Shown here one piece after another: positions 13,859 through 23,178 of a stretch of DNA of 28,904 nucleotides. This stretch comes from Ruminococcus sp. CAG:488 (GTDB lineage Bacteria; Bacillota; Clostridia; Oscillospirales; Acutalibacteraceae). Every line of letters starts with the position of its first letter. The first letter of the stretch is position 1. Below the pieces are notes generated by a model. The model ran no database searches. It was not told the DNA's origin and saw only the letters and a program-made list of their open reading frames with translations. Both the position numbers and the translations under genes were made by a program. The DNA lies in contig HF999649.1 in the NCBI GenBank assembly GCA_000434055.1, positions 22,258 to 51,161 of the forward strand. The letters run 5' to 3'.

Positions 13859-14524
13859 TCACAGCTCAAAATACTCTCTCACCTGTTCGTAATTTTCGGC
13901 ATAGAAATCGACGATTTTCTTTATCTCGTCCCTGTCGTCCTCATTGGAATAATCCTCAATGCCGATCACCTTATAGCCTGCCGATTTGGCAGTTTCTATT
14001 GCGTAGAGAGCGTCCTCAAATACATAGCCGACACCCTCGGCATGAATGGCATTTTTGACATATTCAAATGCAGCAGGGTCATTCTTATGAATACCTATCT
14101 CATGCATTGAGATAACATCCTCAAAATAGCCGAGTATGCCGTTGCGCTCAAGCGCCTTTTTTGCCATTCTGCTCTCAGTCGCAGTTGCAACGACCATTTT
14201 GACGCCGTTATCCTTGAGCGACTGCAAAAAATCCTTTACTCCGTCCTTGATAGGAGCAATGTTTGAATAGTAGAACCACAGAATCTCCTGCAAGCTTTCG
14301 AGCACTTCGTCAAAGCTCATATCGAGGTTGTACTCCTTAATCATATAGCTTATTCCCGTTTTATAGCCCTGCTTGCGGAAAAGGTCAAATTCCCTCGGGA
14401 TAATGCCCCTCATCATGAGGAAAGCGCCCGAGGCTGTGTCCCATATGTGCATGGAATCAAGCAGTGTGCCATCCATGTCAAAAATCGCGTAATCAATGTT
14501 TTTCATATCTTTTATTTTTTGCAT
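13859..14524 (-). CDS. HAD-superfamily hydrolase, beta-phosphoglucomutase/phosphatase-like
   Basis: A 221-residue subfamily IA HAD protein. The nucleophile motif is FDMDGTLLDS near residues 15-24, the helical cap follows, motif II is VVATATESR, and the acidic motif is FEDALYAIETAKSAG near the C-terminus. It could be a phosphatase acting on a sugar phosphate or a beta-phosphoglucomutase-like enzyme; sequence alone does not decide. The start is uncertain: ATG at 14524 has only a weak GGATAA upstream, and a second in-frame ATG at 14506 (MKNIDYAIFDMDG) has none. It lies 71 bases downstream of the exported protein gene, with a hairpin between. Confidence 0.85.
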   Translation of the reverse strand: MQKIKDMKNIDYAIFDMDGTLLDSMHIWDTASGAFLMMRGIIPREFDLFRKQGYKTGISYMIKEYNLDMSFDEVLESLQEILWFYYSNIAPIKDGVKDFLQSLKDNGVKMVVATATESRMAKKALERNGILGYFEDVISMHEIGIHKNDPAAFEYVKNAIHAEGVGYVFEDALYAIETAKSAGYKVIGIEDYSNEDDRDEIKKIVDFYAENYEQVREYFEL

Positions 14525-14554
14525 ATAAATTATCCGATGCCTAAAATTAAATTT

Positions 14555-14581
14555 GCCTCCCCTTAAAAATCAAGGAGAGGC
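14555..14581. repeat. GCCTCCCCTT hairpin, terminator or solo remnant of the palindromic repeat
   Basis: GCCTCCCCTT (14555-14564) and AAGGAGAGGC (14572-14581) form a 10-bp stem with one mismatch. Its arms match the ends of the 2171-2300 element (GCCTCCCCTT...AAGGGGAGGCTTGA; here AAGGAGAGGCTTAA). It sits just after the stop of the exported protein gene at 14596, where a terminator would be. T-runs are short on both sides. Confidence 0.45.
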
Positions 14582-14595
14582 TTAAATCGTTGATA

Positions 14596-15156
14596 TTAAA
14601 GTGAATCAAACCACTTGAGAAGATCAATTATCGGCTTTATGATATCTGCATACTTCCAGCCCGAAAGCCATCTGATAAACTTCTGCATCGTAGTTGTCGG
14701 ACGGTCACCGTTCAGCTTTTCGAGAATGAGATTTCCCGTTGTCGTGAACGAATAATTCGAGCTTATCTTTCCGTCAGCCGTCTTGAATGAGCCCTCTGCA
14801 AAAGTGATCTTGTACTCCGCCTCATGAGTCATTCCCGACTCATATGAAACGGTAATAACCGCACTCTTGCCCTTCATTTCAATATTCTTTGCATTTGAAG
14901 CATTGTATGTTTTATTCTGTCCGTCTGTTCCGCTCACATTTACCGAAAAGCCGTCCGCAAGCACAAACTCACTGTTCGACTTAACCGTAATTTTGAGATC
15001 ACTGACATATTTGTCTTTAAAGTTTCCCGATGCGGCAACCGCTTCTCCGGATTTCAGATTAAACTTTCCCTCCTCGGCAAAGCCGATAACGGAAAAGCTG
15101 AAAATCATTGCAATCGCAAGAAAAACGGCTAAAAATTTGTTTGCTGTTTTTGTCAT
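14596..15156 (-). CDS. Exported protein of unknown function
   Basis: A 186-residue protein with a clear Sec signal peptide: MTKTANK, hydrophobic core to about residue 22, probable cleavage after VIGFA at about residue 27. The mature part looks like one beta-rich domain (LKITVKSNSEFVLADGF, AVITVSYESG, EAEYKITFAEGSF, SSNYSFTTTGNL), and the last 35 residues form an amphipathic helical tail with tryptophans (IRWLSGWKY, LLKWFDSL). There are no cysteines and no sorting motif. The ATG at 15156 is chosen because GAGGTGAT stands just before it; a GTG three codons upstream lies within that ribosome site. It has its own promoter. I do not recognise the family. Confidence 0.75.
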   Translation of the reverse strand: MTKTANKFLAVFLAIAMIFSFSVIGFAEEGKFNLKSGEAVAASGNFKDKYVSDLKITVKSNSEFVLADGFSVNVSGTDGQNKTYNASNAKNIEMKGKSAVITVSYESGMTHEAEYKITFAEGSFKTADGKISSNYSFTTTGNLILEKLNGDRPTTTMQKFIRWLSGWKYADIIKPIIDLLKWFDSL

Positions 15157-15189
15157 GATAATCACCTCAAACTTATTTTCTTCATTGAG

Positions 15190-15218
15190 ATTATATCATC
15201 AGTCACAGAATAAATCAA
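15190..15218 (-). promoter_or_regulatory. Promoter of the exported protein gene
   Basis: Minus-strand TTGATT (15218-15213), 17 bases, TATAAT (15195-15190). The start codon at 15156 is about 33 bases downstream. No terminator is seen between this and the pcrA stop at 15251. Confidence 0.75.
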
Positions 15219-15250
15219 TACTTCAAATCTTAAGTTTTGATTAAATTTTA

Positions 15251-17638
15251 TTATTTTGTAAGCTTAGCAAAATTTGCCATGAGCTTCTTTGTGCCCGATT
15301 TTTCAAAGGCAATTTCCAAAAGTGTATCATTGCCCATGCTCTTGGCCGAAAGTATAACACCCTGTCCAAACACCTTGTGTGTGACTGTATCGCCGATTTT
15401 GTAGGTTTCCCTGCTTGCGGCGGCAGGCTGTGGTTTTCTCGCCGTTGTCTGAGCCGTGAAGCCTCGTTTGATCGGTCTGCCGCTTGTGAAATCCTCGCCG
15501 AAATCTCTGTAAGGCTCGTCCTCAGCACTTCTTCTGTATGAAGAATACGATGTTACACCCGTCTTTTCCGTCAAATCGTCCGGAATCTCACCGAGAAAGC
15601 GCGACGGTGCATTGTGGGTCGTTGAACCGAACATAAGGCGTGTTCTTGTATTTGTCAGGTAGAGTTCCTGCTTTGCTCTTGTTATACCGACATATGCAAG
15701 GCGGCGTTCCTCCTCCATATCGTCGGGATTATAGATCGACTGATTTCCCGGGAAAACTCCGTCCTCCATGCCGATTATAAAAACAATGGGGAATTCAAGT
15801 CCCTTTGCCGAGTGAAGCGTCATCATAACTACCGTATCGGAATCGGCATTGTAGTTGTCAATATCGGTCATGAGGGCAATTTCCTCAAGAAAGCCGTTGA
15901 GCGTAGGCTCGTCGCTCTCCTCCTCATAACGCATGAGGTTAGCTTTAAGCTCGTTGAGGTTCTCTTTTCTGTCCTGCGCCGTGTCCTTATCGAGGTCAAG
16001 GAACTGATAATAGCCCGTCATGCTTAATGTTTTTTCAAGCAGCTCGTGAGGCTTCAGCTCCTGTGCCGCTTCTATAAGCTCCTTAATCATTGCACTGAAC
16101 TGCAAAAGCTTCGAAGCTGCGCGGCTGAGAGACGGATAGGAGTCGGCATTTGAAATGACCTCAAACATACTGACGCCCAGTCCTGCGGCAATTTCCGACG
16201 CATTGTTGAGCGTTGTATCGCCTATTCCCCTCTTGGGTTCGTTTATTATACGGCGAAGCCGGACATTGTCCGCCGTGTTGTTGATAAGTGTAAGGTATGC
16301 CAAAGCGTCTTTGATTTCCTTACGCTCATAGAAGCGCAGACCGCCGATGATCCTGTACGGAATACCTGCACGGACAAACGCATTTTCAATCGTGCTCGAC
16401 TGTGCATTCATTCTGTAAAGTACGGCATGGTCGGACATCTTTCTGCCTGACGCAACGTCCTTCATTATCGTGTCGGCAACAAAGCGTGCTTCCTCTCTCT
16501 CGTCATATGAGGTGTTGACGGTAATCTTGTTGCCCTTGCCGTTAGCCGTCCAAAGGTTTTTGCCCTTGCGCTGACTGTTGTTGGCAATAACGGCGTTTGC
16601 CGCGTCAAGGATAGTCTGAGTCGAACGGTAGTTTTGTTCAAGTCTTATCGTCTTTGCATCGGGATAGCGCTCCTCAAAGCTCAGAATGTTCTGAATCGTA
16701 GCTCCGCGGAATTTATATATACTCTGGTCATCATCGCCGACAACGCAAATATTTCTGTATTTTTCGGCAAGCAGGCTTGTCAGCACATACTGCGCATGGT
16801 TGGTATCCTGATACTCGTCAACCAGTATGTATTTGAATTTATTCTGATAATAATTTCTGACTTCTTCGTTCTTTTGCAAAAGCTCGACGGTTCTGAAAAT
16901 CATATCGTCGAAATCCATTGCGTCGGCATTTTTAAGAAGCTTTTGATAGCACTTGTACGCCTCACCTATCGCCTTTAAGCGAACATCTCCGCCCGCTCGG
17001 GCAATGTACTCGTCCGGCGTTATGAGCTGATCCTTGGCACGGCTTATCTCTTTGAGAATAGTCTTGTGCGGAAGCATCTTGTCGTTGATATCAAGGAGTC
17101 TTTGTGCCTCCTTCATAACTCGCTTTGAATCGTCCGTGTCATAAATCGTGAAGCGATTCGTGTAGCCGATTAAATCACCGTAACGTCTGAGAATTCTTGC
17201 ACAGCAGGAATGAAAAGTACTCGCCCATATATCGTTTGCGGCGTCGCCGAGCTTTGCGGCAAGTCTGCCCTTGAGCTCCGAGGCCGCCTTATTTGTAAAC
17301 GTAATGGCAAGTATCTCCCAAGGAGCAGGAGCATTAACCGTCAAAAGGTCATAGACCTCGAACAGATCCGTCGTCGGATCGTCAAGGTAATGCTTCATAA
17401 CGGCAATATCGTTCTCGCTCGGTTCAAATTCGGAATAGTCCGAATTATAAGCGTTGCCGTACTTGATAAGGTTGGCAATCCTGTTAACAAGAACCGTGGT
17501 TTTTCCGCTGCCTGCACCTGCAAGAAGCAGCAAGGGGCCATTTACTGCATAGATAGCCTCTTGCTGCCTGTCATTCATTCTTTCAAAATCTTTTGCAATT
17601 ATACGGCGGCGAAGTTCTAAAAATTCGTCTTTAAGCAT
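15251..17638 (-). CDS. pcrA: ATP-dependent 3'-5' DNA helicase PcrA (UvrD family)
   Basis: A superfamily 1A helicase that unwinds DNA in nucleotide excision repair, rolling-circle replication and removal of recombinase filaments. The 795-residue protein is slightly longer than typical PcrA. It has the Q motif around LNDRQQEAI-like NDRQQEAI (22-29), P-loop GAGSGKT (41-47), VDEYQDTN, VGDDDQSIYKFRGA, LEQNYRS, the LHSAKGLEFPIVFI box and EERRLAYVGITRAK. The linker after about residue 690 is low in complexity, and the C-terminal tail (VTHKVFGQGVIL... FAKLTK) is the tudor-like domain that contacts RNA polymerase in PcrA. It lies 13 bases after pfkA, with AAAGGA upstream, so the two are probably co-transcribed. 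Confidence 0.96.
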   Translation of the reverse strand: MLKDEFLELRRRIIAKDFERMNDRQQEAIYAVNGPLLLLAGAGSGKTTVLVNRIANLIKYGNAYNSDYSEFEPSENDIAVMKHYLDDPTTDLFEVYDLLTVNAPAPWEILAITFTNKAASELKGRLAAKLGDAANDIWASTFHSCCARILRRYGDLIGYTNRFTIYDTDDSKRVMKEAQRLLDINDKMLPHKTILKEISRAKDQLITPDEYIARAGGDVRLKAIGEAYKCYQKLLKNADAMDFDDMIFRTVELLQKNEEVRNYYQNKFKYILVDEYQDTNHAQYVLTSLLAEKYRNICVVGDDDQSIYKFRGATIQNILSFEERYPDAKTIRLEQNYRSTQTILDAANAVIANNSQRKGKNLWTANGKGNKITVNTSYDEREEARFVADTIMKDVASGRKMSDHAVLYRMNAQSSTIENAFVRAGIPYRIIGGLRFYERKEIKDALAYLTLINNTADNVRLRRIINEPKRGIGDTTLNNASEIAAGLGVSMFEVISNADSYPSLSRAASKLLQFSAMIKELIEAAQELKPHELLEKTLSMTGYYQFLDLDKDTAQDRKENLNELKANLMRYEEESDEPTLNGFLEEIALMTDIDNYNADSDTVVMMTLHSAKGLEFPIVFIIGMEDGVFPGNQSIYNPDDMEEERRLAYVGITRAKQELYLTNTRTRLMFGSTTHNAPSRFLGEIPDDLTEKTGVTSYSSYRRSAEDEPYRDFGEDFTSGRPIKRGFTAQTTARKPQPAAASRETYKIGDTVTHKVFGQGVILSAKSMGNDTLLEIAFEKSGTKKLMANFAKLTK

Positions 17639-17651
17639 AATTTGATTTCCT

Positions 17652-18629
17652 TTAGATTGAAATTATGTTTGCCATCTTGTAAAGATTCATGTCAATATGC
17701 TTCTTCATGTTGAGAGCCTCGAAGATGTCATAATCAACGATCTGATCCTTCTGCATTGCAACAACACGGTTGCCGATGCCGTCCATGAGAAGTTCAACCG
17801 CTCTGTAGCCCATCTGGCTTGCAACAACACGGTCTCTTACTGTCGGTGAGCCGCCACGCTGAACATGAGCGAGAACCATTGCTCTGGACTCAACGCCTGT
17901 TTCCTCTTCGATTGCCTTTGCAAGCTCATCAACGGTGATGTTTCCGTCAGCCGTTACGCCCTCTGCAACGATAACAAGGAAATGCTTCTTACCTGTCTTC
18001 TGAGTACGTCGGATTCTGTCGAACACGTCCCTCTTGAGGTCAAACTCAACCTCGGGGATAAGGATAGCCGTTGCGCCGACTGCAATACCTGCATTAAGAG
18101 CAAGATATCCTGCACGTCTGCCCATAACCTCGATAACGGAGCAGCGGTCATGGGAAGCCGATGTGTCACGGATTCTGTCAACCATCTCCATGATTGTGTT
18201 AAGACATGTGTCATAGCCTATTGTATAATCGCAGCAAGCGATATCATTGTCGATCGTGCCGGGAATACCTACGCAGGGAATTCCACGCTCGGAAAGGTCT
18301 CTTGCACCTCTGAATGAGCCGTCGCCGCCGATAACAACAATGCCTTCAATGCCGTATGCGTGGCAGATTTCAATAGCCTTCTGCATACCCTCCTCGGTAG
18401 CAAATTCTTTGCTTCTTGCGGAATGAAGCATTGTGCCGCCTCTGTGGATAATATCGCAAACAGTGCGGATCTCCATCGGGATAAGCGAGCCCTCCATAAG
18501 GCCCTTATAGCCACGGTCAATGCCGTAAACCTTAATATGGTTCTCACACGCTGTACGAACAACTGCACGAACGGCAGCATTCATTCCCGGGGCGTCTCCG
18601 CCGCTTGTCAAAACTCCGATTGTCTTCAT
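17652..18629 (-). CDS. pfkA: ATP-dependent 6-phosphofructokinase
   Basis: Catalyses the committed step of glycolysis. The 325-residue protein is of bacterial length. It opens IGVLTSGGDAPGMNAAVR. The GGDGSFRGA loop (GGDGS, not GGDD) marks the ATP rather than the pyrophosphate type. The catalytic PGTIDND loop (around residue 124-130), MGRRAGYLA, the VQRGGSPT segment and effector-site arginines are present. AGGAGG precedes the ATG. It follows dnaE, an order frequent in Clostridia, but has its own consensus promoter in the 95-base gap, so it can be expressed apart from dnaE. Confidence 0.98.
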   Translation of the reverse strand: MKTIGVLTSGGDAPGMNAAVRAVVRTACENHIKVYGIDRGYKGLMEGSLIPMEIRTVCDIIHRGGTMLHSARSKEFATEEGMQKAIEICHAYGIEGIVVIGGDGSFRGARDLSERGIPCVGIPGTIDNDIACCDYTIGYDTCLNTIMEMVDRIRDTSASHDRCSVIEVMGRRAGYLALNAGIAVGATAILIPEVEFDLKRDVFDRIRRTQKTGKKHFLVIVAEGVTADGNITVDELAKAIEEETGVESRAMVLAHVQRGGSPTVRDRVVASQMGYRAVELLMDGIGNRVVAMQKDQIVDYDIFEALNMKKHIDMNLYKMANIISI

Positions 18630-18668
18630 TATAACTTCCTCCTAAGGATTCTCTAAAAATACTATATG

Positions 18669-18697
18669 ATGATACACCTAAATAAAAAAAATGTCAA
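18669..18697 (-). promoter_or_regulatory. Promoter of pfkA-pcrA
   Basis: Minus-strand TTGACA (18697-18692), 17 bases (mostly T), TATCAT (18674-18669). The pfkA start is about 40 bases downstream. Confidence 0.8.
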
Positions 18698-18724
18698 ATA
18701 AAACAGAAAAATATTTGCCGAAAA

Positions 18725-21700
18725 CTACTGAAAAACCACATTTTCTTCGCCGAGAAGCCGTTTAAGTTCGTTTATCAAAGGTTCGTTGACGTCAACACTG
18801 CGTTCATACGGCTGATGAACGTATTTTCCGGTATCGGCAAAATAATAATAAAGCGGAACTCTGCCGTCGAAAATTGCAAGGAGTTTTTCCACCTGAACCT
18901 GTTCCGGAGTGCCCTCCGTCGGGAATTTCAGGAACAGTCCGCTGCGCCTTTTCCTGACAGGTCCGGCAATTGAATCCGAGCCCTGAACACTTTTTTGCGA
19001 AAAATAATCCTTTGCCGCTTCAAGCGTATAAATATGCTCGCAAATAAGCTTTGACGGTTCTTCGTCCCTGACATCGAGCCGTCCGTAAAAAACAAGAATC
19101 CTGCCCGTCTCAAGCATCATTGCATTTTCTGTTAAAACTTTCGGGAATACAATAATCTCAATTGATCCAGAGGTATCCTCAACGTCGACAAATGCCATCG
19201 TTGTGTCGCTCTTTGTGATTTTTTTCTTCACCTCGGTTATTATACCCATTATCTTGGTTCTTTCTCCGTCCTTATGCGAAGAATGTATATTTTCGCCGCT
19301 GTTTGCAAGCTCGGCAATTCTCACACAACCCATTGAAGCCGCAAGCTCGGCATGAGATGCCATCGGATGACCCGATAGATATAAACCCGTTGTCGATTTT
19401 TCCATTGCTAAAAGCTCACTCTGCGGAAATTCGTCAAAGAATTTCAATGCCGATTCCGAGTGAGATTCGCCGCCGACCGAATCAAACAGACCGATCTGGC
19501 CCTCAACATTTCTGCGTTTCTTTGAGTCAAGCTCGTCGATTATCTCATTCATCGCCATGAGCATCTGACGGCGGTTTGCTCCCAAGCCGTCAAGTGCACC
19601 GCTTTTAATGAGGCTTTCAACTGCTCTTTTATTAAAATCCGAGCCGTGCATTCTCGAGCAAAAATTATAAAAGGATGTAAATTTGCCTGCGTTTCTTTCA
19701 GAAATTATATTTCTGATAAAGCTCCTGCCGAGATTTTTAATTGCAAGCATACCGAAACGGATATTTCCGTTTGAAACGGTGAAATTGTCATTGCTCTCAT
19801 TGACGTTCGGCGGCAGGATTTTAATGCCTATCCTGTTACATTCATCAGTATATTCCGTTACCTTGTCCGTATTGTCAAGAACGCTTGAAAGAAGCGCCGC
19901 CATAAACTCGCAAGGATAATGGCATTTGAGATAGGCTGTCTGGTATGCGACATAGGCATATGCCGTTGCGTGTGATTTGTTGAATGCATATGAGGCAAAC
20001 GATGACATATCGTCGAATATATCGTTGGCAACCTCGGCGGGAATTCCCCTTTTAACGCAGCCGTCACATTCAACCGTTCCGTCCTCACGCACAATACCGT
20101 AGATGAAGTTTTTACGCTCCTTTTCCATGACATCGTGTTTTTTCTTAGACATTGCACGGCGGACAATATCGGCTCTGCCGTAGGAATATCCGGCAAGAGA
20201 GCGGAATATCTGCATAACCTGTTCCTGATAGATCATACAGCCGTAGGTGACTTCAAGAATCTCACGGAGCTTTTCCGTCTTGTAAACTGTCTTTTCCGGA
20301 TGATGCCTGTTTTCGATATAAGTATTTATCGAATCCATCGGACCCGGACGGTAGAGCGAGATAACAGCTATCAAATCCTCAATATCGACAGGTTTCAGCC
20401 CTATGAGCACGCTTTTCATGCCTGCCGATTCAAACTGGAACACGCCCTCGGTCTGACCCGAAGCCATCATCTCATAGGTTGCCTTGTCTGCTATGTCTAT
20501 CCTGTTGATATCAAAGCTATTGTCTTTAAGTCTTATCATCTTGACCGCATCGTTTATAACGGTCAGCGTCCTCAGCCCGAGGAAGTCCATCTTGAGCAGT
20601 CCCAGCTCCTCAAGCGTCGTCATCGTATACTGAGTGACGGGCGAATTATCGTTGAGCGCAAGCGGCACATAGCTCGCCACGGGGTCTCTTGTTATAACAA
20701 CACCCGCCGCATGGGTCGAGGTATGTCTCGGCATACCCTCAACCTTCATAGATGTATCAATCAGACTCTTTATCTCGTCGCTGCTTTCATACAGTGAACG
20801 GAATTCGGGCGACTTTTTAAGCGCCTTTTGAATTGTAATATTCAGCTCTCTGGGAACCTGCTTAGAAACGTTATCGACGATGTTATAAGGTATTCCCATA
20901 GCTCTGCCGACATCACGAATAGCCGCCCTCGCCGCAAGCGTTCCGAAGGTAACGATCTGTGCAACATGGTCTGCGCCGTACTTTTCGATAACGTAGTCTA
21001 TTACCTCTCCCCTGCGCTCGTAGCAGAAGTCAACGTCAAAATCCGGCATACTTACACGCTCGGGATTGAGAAAACGTTCAAACAGAAGATTATATTTCAT
21101 CGGGTCAATTCCCGTTATGCCGATGCAATATGCGGCAATGCTGCCTGCGCCCGAACCTCTGCCCGGACCGACGGGAATTCCCTTGGACTTTGCATATCTT
21201 ATAAAATCATGGACTATCAGGAAATAATCAACATAGCCCATTTTGTTAATAACATCAAGCTCGTAATTCAGCCTGTCAAAATACTCTTTCGGAGGATTAT
21301 CGCCGTAGTTCCTGTACATTCCGGCGTAGCACTGCTCCCTGAACCATTCAAAATGATCTCTGCCGTCGGGCACTTCAAAATGAGGAAGCTTGGTATTGCC
21401 GAATTCAAAGTCGTAATTGCACCGATCGGCGATAATCTGCGTATTTTCTATCGCCTCGGGAACGTGTGAGAAAAGCTCGTGCATTTCCTCCTCACTCTTT
21501 AAATAGAACTCGTCGCTGTCAAATTCAAGACCGTTGCCCTGACCCAGGGTCGTATTGGTTGCAATGCAGATGAGAACCTGCTGAATCTTGCTGTCCTCCT
21601 TGCGGACATAGTGCGTATCATTCGTCGCAACGAGTGGAATACCGGTCTCCTTTGAAAGTCTTATGAGCATCGGCTCAATCTGCTTCTGCTCGCGGATTCC

Positions 21701-22231
21701 GTGATTCTGAAGCTCAAGATAGAAATTACCTTGACCGAAAACTTTGTTATACCAAAGAGCCTTTTCCTTCGCTCTCTCATAATCATCAGCTATCAGCGCT
21801 CTCGGAATTTCACCTGCAAGGCAAGCCGAAAGAGCGATTATACCCTCGTGATACTGCTCCAAAAGCTCACGGTCGATTCTCGGCTTTGTGTAAAAGCCCT
21901 CCGTCCACGCCTTTGAAACCATTGAAATAAGATTCTGATAACCCGTTGCATTCTCACAGAGAAGAACAAGATGGTATCTCTCATTGTCGAGAGCGTGAAC
22001 CTTATCCTTGCGGCCTCTTGAGGCAAGGTAACACTCACAGCCGATGATCGGCTTGATACCCCTCGCCTTCGCCTTTTTGTAAAAATCCACAGCGCCGTAC
22101 ATAACGCCGTGGTCGGTAATTGCAATGGAATCCATGCCCAGCTCAACCGCACGGTCAAGCAGGTCATCAAGACGGCATGCTCCGTCAAGCAAGCTGTATT
22201 CCGTATGTAAATGAAGATGTGTGAAGCTCAA
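18725..22231 (-). CDS. dnaE: DNA polymerase III subunit alpha (DnaE)
   Basis: A replicative C-family DNA polymerase, 1168 residues. The N-terminal PHP domain appears to keep its metal ligands: HLHTEYS, TDHGVMYG, GCE, RYHLVLL, SACLAGE and TNDTHY. The palm has the PDFDVDF catalytic aspartates at about residue 400, GPGRGSGAGS before it, and the fingers follow. Helix-hairpin-helix elements lie near 830-880 and an OB domain near 980-1060 (TKIMGIITEVKKKITK, then GSIEIIVFP). A C-terminal domain follows. The start is TTG at 22231, with AAAGGAGG upstream; no ATG fits before HLHTEYS. In Firmicutes DnaE usually works alongside PolC, which is not in this window. It lies 38 bases after whiA. Confidence 0.97.
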   Translation of the reverse strand: MSFTHLHLHTEYSLLDGACRLDDLLDRAVELGMDSIAITDHGVMYGAVDFYKKAKARGIKPIIGCECYLASRGRKDKVHALDNERYHLVLLCENATGYQNLISMVSKAWTEGFYTKPRIDRELLEQYHEGIIALSACLAGEIPRALIADDYERAKEKALWYNKVFGQGNFYLELQNHGIREQKQIEPMLIRLSKETGIPLVATNDTHYVRKEDSKIQQVLICIATNTTLGQGNGLEFDSDEFYLKSEEEMHELFSHVPEAIENTQIIADRCNYDFEFGNTKLPHFEVPDGRDHFEWFREQCYAGMYRNYGDNPPKEYFDRLNYELDVINKMGYVDYFLIVHDFIRYAKSKGIPVGPGRGSGAGSIAAYCIGITGIDPMKYNLLFERFLNPERVSMPDFDVDFCYERRGEVIDYVIEKYGADHVAQIVTFGTLAARAAIRDVGRAMGIPYNIVDNVSKQVPRELNITIQKALKKSPEFRSLYESSDEIKSLIDTSMKVEGMPRHTSTHAAGVVITRDPVASYVPLALNDNSPVTQYTMTTLEELGLLKMDFLGLRTLTVINDAVKMIRLKDNSFDINRIDIADKATYEMMASGQTEGVFQFESAGMKSVLIGLKPVDIEDLIAVISLYRPGPMDSINTYIENRHHPEKTVYKTEKLREILEVTYGCMIYQEQVMQIFRSLAGYSYGRADIVRRAMSKKKHDVMEKERKNFIYGIVREDGTVECDGCVKRGIPAEVANDIFDDMSSFASYAFNKSHATAYAYVAYQTAYLKCHYPCEFMAALLSSVLDNTDKVTEYTDECNRIGIKILPPNVNESNDNFTVSNGNIRFGMLAIKNLGRSFIRNIISERNAGKFTSFYNFCSRMHGSDFNKRAVESLIKSGALDGLGANRRQMLMAMNEIIDELDSKKRRNVEGQIGLFDSVGGESHSESALKFFDEFPQSELLAMEKSTTGLYLSGHPMASHAELAASMGCVRIAELANSGENIHSSHKDGERTKIMGIITEVKKKITKSDTTMAFVDVEDTSGSIEIIVFPKVLTENAMMLETGRILVFYGRLDVRDEEPSKLICEHIYTLEAAKDYFSQKSVQGSDSIAGPVRKRRSGLFLKFPTEGTPEQVQVEKLLAIFDGRVPLYYYFADTGKYVHQPYERSVDVNEPLINELKRLLGEENVVFQ

Positions 22232-22269
22232 CGCGCCGCCTCCTTTATTATAAAAGTTATATTTGCTTC

Positions 22270-23163
22270 TTACCTGTACTTATCCGCAATTTCCATGATT
22301 TTCATAAGCCTGTGATTAACGCCCGAACGTGAAATCGGCACCGTAAGGTTCTCTCCGAGCTGTTTGAGCGACATATCGGGGTTTTCTCTGCGTAAAATCG
22401 CAACCTCCTTCAGCTCGTCCGACAGCGAGTCAAGCCCCTGCTTTTTCTCAATAATCTCTATCGCTTCAACCTGTGCCAATCCGGCTTCGATTGAGCGGCT
22501 CATGTTGGCAGACTCAAAGTTCATCTGTCTGTTTATCTTGTTTCTTACGTCCTTTTGAATTTTAATTCCCATAAGTTCAAGGCTTGAATTGACCGCACCC
22601 ATAAGGGTCAGCAGATCCTCAATGCTCTCGCTGTCCTTTAGGTAAACAACATATGAATACTTTCTGAGTATAAGCTTCGCTTTAAGCCCGAAATCGGTAA
22701 GTATTTTCAAAAGGTCAAGACTGAGATTATGGAAAGGGATAACAAATTCAAGGTGATAATTCTTATCGGGGTTGGCAATTGAACCGCACGAGAGAAAAAC
22801 CCCGCGCAGGAATGACCCGTAGCACTCGTCATCCTCAAAAACTCCTCTGTTGATCCTGAGTGAGATTGAATTGACGGCATGGTCGAAATACTCGATAATG
22901 CGCTTTCTGTCCTCAACTGCCGGAATTTTCAGAACATATTTTCCGCTTCTAAGCCGAGTAACCGTCGTTTTGACTCCGGAAGTTTCGGCAATTGTTCTTT
23001 CAAAAGCCTGCATAACCTCGGCGTAATCCGTCGCACAGCTTACCGAACGTGTCGTAAAGCTCTTTCCGTACAGTAAAAAACCGTACGCAAAGGAACGCTT
23101 GCAGCATTCGGACTCGAACGCAAGCGTTGCTAATTCATTTTTCACTCCTGCGGTGAATGACAT
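22270..23163 (-). CDS. whiA: WhiA-family DNA-binding protein (sporulation/division regulator)
   Basis: A 297-residue protein with the WhiA layout: an N-terminal degenerate LAGLIDADG-homing-endonuclease-like part (SFTAGVKNELA start, RGVFLSCGSIANPDKNYHLEF) and a C-terminal helix-turn-helix (SDELKEVAILRRENPDMS, SLKQLGENL, SRSGVNHRLMKI). In Actinobacteria WhiA controls sporulation genes; in B. subtilis it affects chromosome segregation and division. GGGG stands 9 bases before the ATG. It lies 15 bases after rapZ, so the two are coupled in one transcript. The YvcK gene usually present between them in Firmicutes is missing. Confidence 0.96.
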   Translation of the reverse strand: MSFTAGVKNELATLAFESECCKRSFAYGFLLYGKSFTTRSVSCATDYAEVMQAFERTIAETSGVKTTVTRLRSGKYVLKIPAVEDRKRIIEYFDHAVNSISLRINRGVFEDDECYGSFLRGVFLSCGSIANPDKNYHLEFVIPFHNLSLDLLKILTDFGLKAKLILRKYSYVVYLKDSESIEDLLTLMGAVNSSLELMGIKIQKDVRNKINRQMNFESANMSRSIEAGLAQVEAIEIIEKKQGLDSLSDELKEVAILRRENPDMSLKQLGENLTVPISRSGVNHRLMKIMEIADKYR

Positions 23164-23178
23164 CTGCTTATACCCCTG

